From NCBI GenBank assembly GCA_030867875.1, contig JAOWCC010001589.1:78887537-78951536 (forward strand): DNA of 64,000 nt. The letters run 5' to 3'. Every line of letters starts with the position of its first letter. The first letter of the stretch is position 1. This document shows positions 26,901 to 35,900 of this stretch, in pieces. Both the position numbers and the translations under genes were made by a program. This DNA is from Actinernus sp. WN-2022. Lineage: Eukaryota > Cnidaria > Anthozoa > Actiniaria > Actinernidae. Under the pieces are notes generated by a model. That model saw only the letters and a program-made list of their open reading frames with translations, was not told where the DNA came from and did no database searches.

Positions 26901-29900
26901 GTTTTAAACTTGTGCTTTATAGGATAAAGGGCAATACTAGTTTATGAGCAAGGCGAAAAAAGGCCCTGTTACTCGAAGTCAATCTGAGTTGCTAAAAGAC
27001 CATCAGAAAGATTTTTGTGAATGTTCTCGCTGTTGAAACCTCGGCTGTTGTTAAAAAGAGCAACAGATAAATCAAAACAATTAAAGGCTAAAACTAAAGT
27101 CAAATCCCAACAAAATCTTGGTATAATGGACGCCGATACGCTTAAGCAAATTTTGGAAGCTATCGTTTTGAGCCAAAAGCAACTTTTAGAAGCTAGTGCT
27201 TCAAGCCAAAAGGCAACGCTTAAAGAATTATTGGCCCAAAAGGAGGAACAATTGGAAGCAGTGGCCTGGCAACAAAAACAAACACGTAAAGAGCTGCAGG
27301 CTCATAGGGATCAAGAGTTAGATACGATTTTGTCAAAAGCTCTTGAGAAGGTTCCAACTAATGACACAAGTCATATTAAATTAGAATCGTTTTCGGGTTG
27401 CGAAAATCAGGATGTTAATCGATGGTTGGCTAAGTTTGCTAATCGGCTCATTTCGAAAGGAAAGACCCCGGATAGTAAAACGGCAGCAGCTGAATTAGGA
27501 AGTTATCGTTCAGGCCCAGCTGAGACTTGGTTTCTTATACTAGACCTCACAGTTAAGGAGAATTATTCGCAGTTGAAGGGTGCGCTTCTTGGGAAATGTT
27601 TCCTCTGAGGACATGAAATATCGATGGAGGCAAGAATTATCCTCCCGTAAGCAGGGCCCTCACTAACGAATCTCTAGATAAATATATTGATTTTTTTCTG
27701 AGACTTGTTATCGCCTCCAATTAAGTGACGAGGAAAAGAAGCATGCCTTCATTCAAGGTCTACGTGCTGACGTAAAAGAGATAGTGATAATGCAAGGGCC
27801 AAAAACTCCCCCTCCACGGGGCTGGACCAAGCGATACTCCTCCAATTTCTAACTAATTTAGTGCCTGATAAGAGGACTGAGCAAAAGAAAGAAAGAGTAG
27901 CAGCCTTTGAACCTCAAAGGCTGCTACAATTTGTTCCTCTGAATGAGTCAGAGAAGTCTACTCCAAAACGTAACAGTTTAAGGAAGCGAATTTAACATGG
28001 TTGGGTTTGTGTCATGATTAATATTGGCGCCGTACACTCTGATGTATTGACGCTTAGCATAGTTTTAGGCAAAGTGGACTAATTGAGATATGGATGACAA
28101 GGATCATATGACAACTTAGAGTAGATGGAGATACTCGCCTTATTGTTTACCTAAGGTGTTGTTCCTATATAGTCATGTTGTACCTTTGGTTTAAATTGGT
28201 TACGATTTATATTTATTCTTACCGTTTACAGCTTTTAGGTTTTCTTTATTAAAGTCCGTAGGACTATCCTGAAAGATTTTGTCCTTGTATTCCATGTTTC
28301 CTTTCTCTTTTAACTCTATTCTCATTAAATATTACCTGGTGACAGTGAGTTTCTTGCCCAAGGTAATACTAGCTTCGTAATTATTGGCTGTCAATCAATC
28401 TTAACATTGATGTAATTTTGCGCCTTGTTGTTATGTTCTAGTAGCACATTTAGCAGAGCTTTGCGTGTGCAAGTTGTGGAAATCCACGCAGACAGTGAAT
28501 AAGCTCCTCCTTGAGCTTATGTCATTTTGTTTGTTTAGTCATTGACTAGAGCCGGAGAACTTTTACCATCTTGAATTCACTTGTTTTCGATTTTAACCTA
28601 GATATTTCTTCTTGGACAGTTATGTCTTTCTGTCTTAAAACGAACATCGTTAAATTTCGTTAGTTTCATAATTCTAAAATACTTTAAATATCTTTTTAAG
28701 GTTTGTTTGGGTGTACGATTTTACGTGACGTCATGAAGCTATATATCTGGTAGAACAGGTTTATAACTTGTTTTCCCAGCATCACTTTCAAGCTTACACA
28801 CGCGTGTATGTCTTTTACTACTTAAGCAGTAGCATTGTAAAATTCAGTAGAGTTGGTTGTTGCGGGGAATCCGCACAGAGTTGGTTGGTGGGGGGATCCG
28901 CATGGAGTTGGTTGGCGCGGAGCCTACCGCGGAGAACAAATAAAGAACGTCCAACTCAAGTCTCGTCTACTCTCTCAGAGTACGATCCCGGTTCCTGCGA
29001 GAAAACGCCAGTTTGAGCGAATAACTACAGAAGGCGAATAACCACAGAGAGCGATAAATGAGCTCGTCAGGCACCCAGGCAGGATACGAAGACGAAGTAC
29101 AAAGGCGGAGAATTAAAGGCGCTGGGAATTCAAAACCCCACCGACACCGATATCGAAGAAGAGATCTTCTTCGAAGAGACAGTCTGGTACGTCGGCGCAG
29201 TTAAAGCCGAATTAGCTGATATTGCCGGCTATCGCGCTGGGAAAGCACTTCTACGCCGAGGCGAAGAGTTAAAAGAGAAGAAAAAGACAAAGAAGAAAAA
29301 GACAAAGAAGAAAAAGACGAAAAAGAAGAAACAGACGAAAAAGAATCAAGCGAAGAAGAAGTGACAGAAGCAAGTGAGGAAGAAGAACAAGAGAAGCAAG
29401 CTACAAAACAAACAGGTGCAAACTAAGGACATTGATTTTATCAGTTGTATTTCGGTTACAAGGACTAATAGTGGAAGAATATTTTAGAACATTAGTGGTT
29501 ACTCGTTAGGGTGTAACTGATATGTAGACTTAAGTATCGGTTGTTGCTTTGGTAGTTGCGTTGGAACTAGGCAAAAACAAAACAAATGACAGTGCAATTA
29601 ATTGAATTCCTATCCAAAATTTTGGGAGACGTGTAATACGCGATATTAAGACAGGTTAGGGTTTTAAACTTGTGTTTTAAAGGATAAAGGGCAATACTAG
29701 TTTATGAGCAAGGCGAAAAAAGGCCCTGTTACTCGAAGTCAATCTGAGTTGCTAAAAGACCATCAGAAAGATTTTTGTGAATGTTCTCGCTGTTGAAACC
29801 TCGGCTGTTAAAAAAAGCAACAGATAAATCAAAACAATTAAAGGCTAAAACTAAAGTCAAATCCCAACAAAATCTTGGTATAATGGACGCCGATACGCTT

Positions 29901-32900
29901 AAGCAAATTTTGGAAGCTACCGTTTTGAGCCAAAAGCAACTTTTAGAAGCTAGTGCTTCAAGCCAAAAGGCAACGCTTAAAGAATTATTGGCCCAAAAGG
30001 AGGACCAATTGGAAGCAGTGGCCTGGCAACAAAAACAAACACGTAAAGAGCTGCAGGCTCATAGGGATCAAGAGTTAGATACGATTTTGTCAAAAGCTCT
30101 TGAGAAGGTTCCAACTAATGACACAAGTCATATTAAATTAGAATCGTTTTCGGGTTGCGAAAATTAGGATGTTAATCGATGGTTGCCTAAGTTTGCTAAT
30201 CGGCTCATTTCGAAAGGAAAGACCCCGGATAGTAAAACGGCAGCAGCTGAATTAGGAAGTTATCTTTCAGGCCCAGCTGAGACTTGGTTTCTTATTCTTA
30301 TTCGCAGTTGAAGGGTGCGCTTCTTGGGAAATGTTTCCTCTGAGGACATGAAATATCGGTGGGGGCAAGAATTATCCTCCCGTAAGCGGGGCCCTAACGA
30401 AACTCCAGATAAATATATTGATTTTATTTCTGAGACTTGTGATCGCCTCCAATTAAGCGATGAGGAAAAGAAGCATGCCTTCATTCAAGGTCTACGTGCT
30501 GACGTAAAAGAGATAGTGATAATGCAAAGGCCAACAACTCCCCCTCCACGGGGCTGGACCAAGCGATTCTCCTCCAATTTCTAACTAATTTAGTGCCTGA
30601 TAAGAGTACTGAGCAAAAGAAAGAAAGAGTAGCAGCCTTTGAACCTCAAAGGCTGCTACAATTTGTTCCTCTGAATGAGTCAGAGAAGTCTACTCCAAAA
30701 CGTAACAGTTTAAGGAAGCGAATTTAACATGGTTGGGTTTGTGTCATGATTAATATTGGCGCCGTGCACTCTGATGTATTGACGCTTTGCATAGTTTTAG
30801 GCAAAGTGGACTAATTGAGATATGGATGACAAGGATCATCTGACAACTTAGAGTAGATGGAGATACTCGCCTTATTGTTTACCTAAGGTGTTGTTCCTAT
30901 ATAGTCATGTTGTACCTTTGGTTTAAATTGTTTACGATTTATAATTATTCTTACCGTTTACAGCTTTTAGGTTTTCTTTATTAAGGTTCGTTTGGGCGTA
31001 CGATTTTACGTGACGTTATGAAGCTATATATCTGGTAGAACAGGTTTATAACTTGTTTTACCAGCATCACTTTCAAGGTTACACACGCATGTATGTCTTT
31101 TACTACTTAAGCAGTAGCATTGGAGTTGGTTGGCGCGGAGCCTACCGCGGATTACAAATAAAGAACGTCCAACTCAAGTCTCGTCTACTCTATCAGAGTA
31201 CGATCCCGGTTCCTGTGAGAAAACGCCAGTTTGAGAAACACAAGGAAGCATTCAGTATTATATTTGGACTGAAGCGACTACATCAGTACCTTAAAGTGCA
31301 CCTAACCCCTTTTGCAATTTTTATACATATGAATCTTTGAAAGGTTTTGAGTACTTCTGTGAAGATATTTTTGGCTTACATAGAATACTCTATGTTCTAA
31401 GCTTGTTTGAAATGGTGAAAATTTGACCTTTCCTGACCCATGACCGCGTAAGAAAAAGACTGGGTCGATTCTTGATCTTACGTCATCTAATTCATTCCAC
31501 TTTGCAATAATTTTAATACATATTTTGCAGTTTGTCTAAAATAACTATTTTCTTTACTAACAACTCACAGACTGTGTATATTATCTATATATCAATGTTG
31601 TTGTGATAGAAAGGCAACATGGAGAATAATGTATTAATGAGGTGACGTAAGATCAAGAATCGACCCAGTCTTTTTCCTACGCGGTCATGGGTCAGGAAAG
31701 GTCATTTTTTCACCATTTCAAACAAGCATAGAACATAGAGTATTCTATGTAAGCCAAAAATTTCTTCGCAGAAGTACCCAAAATATTTCAAAGTTTCATA
31801 GGGATAACAATTGCAAAAGTGGTTAGTTGCACTTTAATGGTCGTACTTTCACGATCTTGACAGACCATCGCCCACTACTTGCACTTTTTGCACCAGATCG
31901 TGCAGTACATGTACATGCGGCAGCAATACTTCAGCGTTGGTCTTTGATTTTACAGTCCTATGCCTACAAGATAGAGTACCGGAACACTACTGCACATGCT
32001 GATGCAGACTCCATGTCTCGCCTTCCCTTACCAGAAACATGGGATCCTCCTAGTGAGAACATAAACTGCTTCTTTCTAGAAGACGAAGGCATGTCAAACG
32101 TTACTAGTCAGATGACAAAGGAGACTGATCCAGTCTTGTCAAGGGTCCTTAAGTATGACAGTGTCCGGATGGCCACAAGTAGTTGATCAATCACCAGTTC
32201 CATTCACGAATAAAAAGGATGAACTGAGTGTGGAACAAGGTTGTGTACTTTGGGGTATACGTGTCATTGTGCCTGTCTCGCTACAGGGAATGGTACTTAC
32301 AGAGCTTCATGGCACTCATCGAGGAATTACAAGAATGAATGGTATAGCACGATCATATGTTTGGTGGACAAGAATTGATTAAGATATTGAGCAAACTGTG
32401 TTATCGTGTACAGTTTGTCTACAAGGTCCACTCCATCAAATGCACCTGTTCATCCATGGTCTTATCCTTCACACCCTTGCTCGTCTGCATATTGATTTTG
32501 CTCGACCAGTCGCAAGAGCTACCTACCTGATATTTATTGATGCATTTAGCAAATACCCAAAAGTGGTTAAGATGAGCAGCACTACCACCAAAGCAACAAT
32601 CACAGTTCTTCGTGAAATCATGATTCAGCAGACAAGGCCTACCGGAGACTCTTATCTCAGATAAATGTCCTCAATTCACTTCAGATGAATTCCAACAGTT
32701 CTGTATTCAAAACGGAATCAATCATTGCACATCTGCGCCTTACAAGTCTTCCACAAATGGGCAAGCTGAACGGGTAGATGAGATACTGAAATCAGCTATC
32801 AAACAAACCAAATTTACAGGAGCAGACGTGGATATTGTAGTTGCAAGTACATGTTGATGTATCGTAACACTCCACATTCAACTACTGGTGAATCACCTAC

Positions 32901-35900
32901 AATGTTTTTGCTTATGAAGAGGAACTTGCGAACTCGTTTGGATATGCTAACCCCAAGCAGAACTCTGTTGTAAACCGAACAGCAAATAGATGTTTCAGGT
33001 AGTTCCAAGTAGGAAATACAGCCATGGTACGTAATTATGGAGGGAGAGAGAATTGGTTACGTGGTGAGATAACTGAAGTTCTTGGTACAAGGCAGTAAGT
33101 GGAAAAGACGTGTACCAGCTTATCAAGTTCCAAGAAGGGCAAATTAAGTCAACAGTCAAGGATTCAGCCTTTTACTCTAGTGAGTCCACCAGTCATGCCG
33201 GCCTTGCCGATGCAAACTCCGACGGTAGCGCACAGATTCGAACTGAGCCTAGTCAACAAGCATTCAGTACTACTCCACAACAACAAAGAAGGGAGATTTC
33301 AGCACAGATAACTACTGGTCAGCTATTCCAATAGTTGGAGCCTTCTGTTCCAATGAAGGCTGGTTCTGTTGTGACACTGCATTCTCCGCCGAGCAACCTC
33401 TCAACAAGAGCTAATAGATCCCCAAGTTACTTAAAGGACTATGAACGTTAAGACTGTTGTTTACTCACATTTGAATATTGTTAATGTTACTTTGTTTCCT
33501 TTTAAGGAGGGAGGATAACTATTACATATTTCTTTTTGGGATACCTGTGTATGATGTCGTTTCACGCATGCGTAAAGGGTAGTAAAGGGAGGACCATTAT
33601 CTGAGATAAGAGTCTCCGGTAGGCCTTGACTGCTGAATATTTCACGAAGAACTGTGATTGTTGCTTTTGTGGTAGTGCTGCTCATCTTAATCACTTCTGG
33701 ATATTTGCCAAATGCATCAGCCAATACCAGGTAGGAGCTACTGCCATATTCCCTTAGCCTGAATTTCAGCCGTCTCATCTGGGTTCGTTCCTCCCGAGAG
33801 AGACGTCTGAATCCAATAGTCGATAATGCCGTCCAGTGACGTCACTACCAGAAAACCTGGTAGTGATTTTTGATTGGTTCATATTCTATAATTTCGCATA
33901 ATTATCATAATTATCAGCCGAGAAGACGGCAGGATTCACTTTGGACTCGCGATTGTTGATCGTTGAGTTTCAGTGGAGTGATTGTCTTTGGCAAAGACCT
34001 TGAATTCGTAAGGAAAACATCTGGAAATGGATTGAAAGTGTCCTGCACAATAACCGGCCGACTAACCTGTAAACATGTACATTTTATCGCGTCGCGCCGC
34101 GGGGTTGTTGACAATCGGAACTTATCATCATAAATTGCCCAGCCCAAAACCTTGTGGAACCGAGCTGCATATCTGATTAAGCTTAGATACTGTAGAAATT
34201 CCTGTGACCGCAGTGGGAACTTGTGCGCAAATATACTCATGTACGTCGTGAAACTAGTAGTCCACTGTTCTATATCTGTAATAGATGTGGCAGACCTCGG
34301 CTTTTTGGTAACTTTAACAACAGAGTTCTCCAGTGAGAGCGCGAGTGCTATTGTCCCGTCATCGCGTATGCCGACACGTTTTTGGGTAAAAGCTTTGAGA
34401 GCTCAAAAAGCTCTAATCTAACCCTAACCCGACTGTATTTCCTTTACGTAGGAGCACACTTTACTGTAGTCTGTAGTTGCATGCGCTGTTTGGTGCAGGA
34501 GCGTCCGCGGGGGCTTCAGGACTCGACTCCTGTGCATGTGGCGAAATCGCTGGTACACCGGACCCAGTGGCAAACGCATCGCGAACAGCAAAACGAAAAC
34601 CGGCCTCATTCAATTCTGAATAAATTAAGTATGTTTGATCAACACTTCATATGCGAAATAATTACCTCTCAGTTTGAAGTGTTTAATTTGGTTGTTTGTT
34701 AGGCAGATTTGCAAACGTGGTCCCGGCGAACTACCATAAGATAAAATAGAACGTGTTTCACATTGATAGTAAACTTAAGCTTAGGCTCCAGGGTTTGAAA
34801 TCAATACTTCTGCCTCGTTTAGGGAATTAGAATATATATCAGTATCTGCAACTTAATTAGTAGATTGACTTTTAATTTCTCATGTATTTATTACATTATT
34901 ATCGGGTAGCCCTTACTTTTTAGGGAAGGAGTTCGTGTTCAGGGTTTCCCTCGGGATCTGTAATATTAACTTACTTGTCTCACTCATGCACAATCTCGTA
35001 CCCAGACCCCATGTGTTTTTTACTGCGCATGCTCGAGCATGCGCAGTAAGAAACAAATGGGATCTGGGTACGAGATTGACTCGTGCAGTACTGTAAAACT
35101 ATTAAAGTCAGTTAAAAGTAGACAACTGTATAGACGCCTGTCTATCATTTCGCGAAATATACACTTTATTGGTTTTCGTAATGTTTTGATTGCCTATTAG
35201 GCTGTTGCGGGTATTCCTTTCCCACTTTCACCCTATCGTGTGCCGCTTTAGAACGCCTGGCTACCCAGCATACCATACCATATATACCATTCCATACCAT
35301 TAGTTTTAATTGGAGGAATTGTTTGGATGATGAATTTAAATCGCCCGTTAACTCCTTGCTGGACAGATTACAACAGCAATAATACAAGGAAAAGGAAATC
35401 AGTGGAAACTAAACGTTATTATTCTCTATTTATCACGTAAATATATAATCGAGGAACTAAATCAAGTGTGCTGAATAAAGTAACGCAATCACAGAAACTA
35501 CTGTAACCGTGCTGTGCTGTATGTCAAAAACAATAGGAAAACCATTGTAACGTCACGGCATGCCGTACAGTAACCGTGCTGTAGTCTGCACCGCGGCAAA
35601 ACGGTATGCTCCGCTGGCCAAAAGAACGAAGGCTCTGCTATCAAATACAAATTACCGAGGGTTTCAACTTTTTTAGTAAATAATTTTATAACTTAGTAAA
35701 CTCACAATGAATTACAAATTAAGAAAACTTCAACCTGTTAAAGTCTTAGGCTTAGCTTTTAAGTAGTTTTCTTAGTTTTTGACAAAACAGTTCACAAATG
35801 AATACTTTTAAAGGGATACCCGAGTGAAAAACACATTGGGGCTCAAAAGAATCTTCAACATGTTCTTTGTTCAGAAAATGTATTAAAATTTGATCAAAGG

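Larger units (their letters stand above)
24957..31239 (+). mobile_element. Tandem LTR-gag array (LTR-gag-LTR-gag-LTR), no pol
   Basis: A 6.3-kb insertion into Gypsy RNase H. ACAAG flanks it on both sides (24952-24956, 31240-31244), and the host frame resumes exactly after it. The unit 25352-28077 is repeated, about 95 percent identical by eye, at 28078-30808, and a third, internally deleted LTR ends the array. Only the first LTR has its full 5' part; the other two start at the same point (ACTAATTGAG after GGCAAAGTGG). This suggests an original element that had lost pol plus 395 bp of its 3' LTR, later amplified by unequal recombination. Confidence 0.8.
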
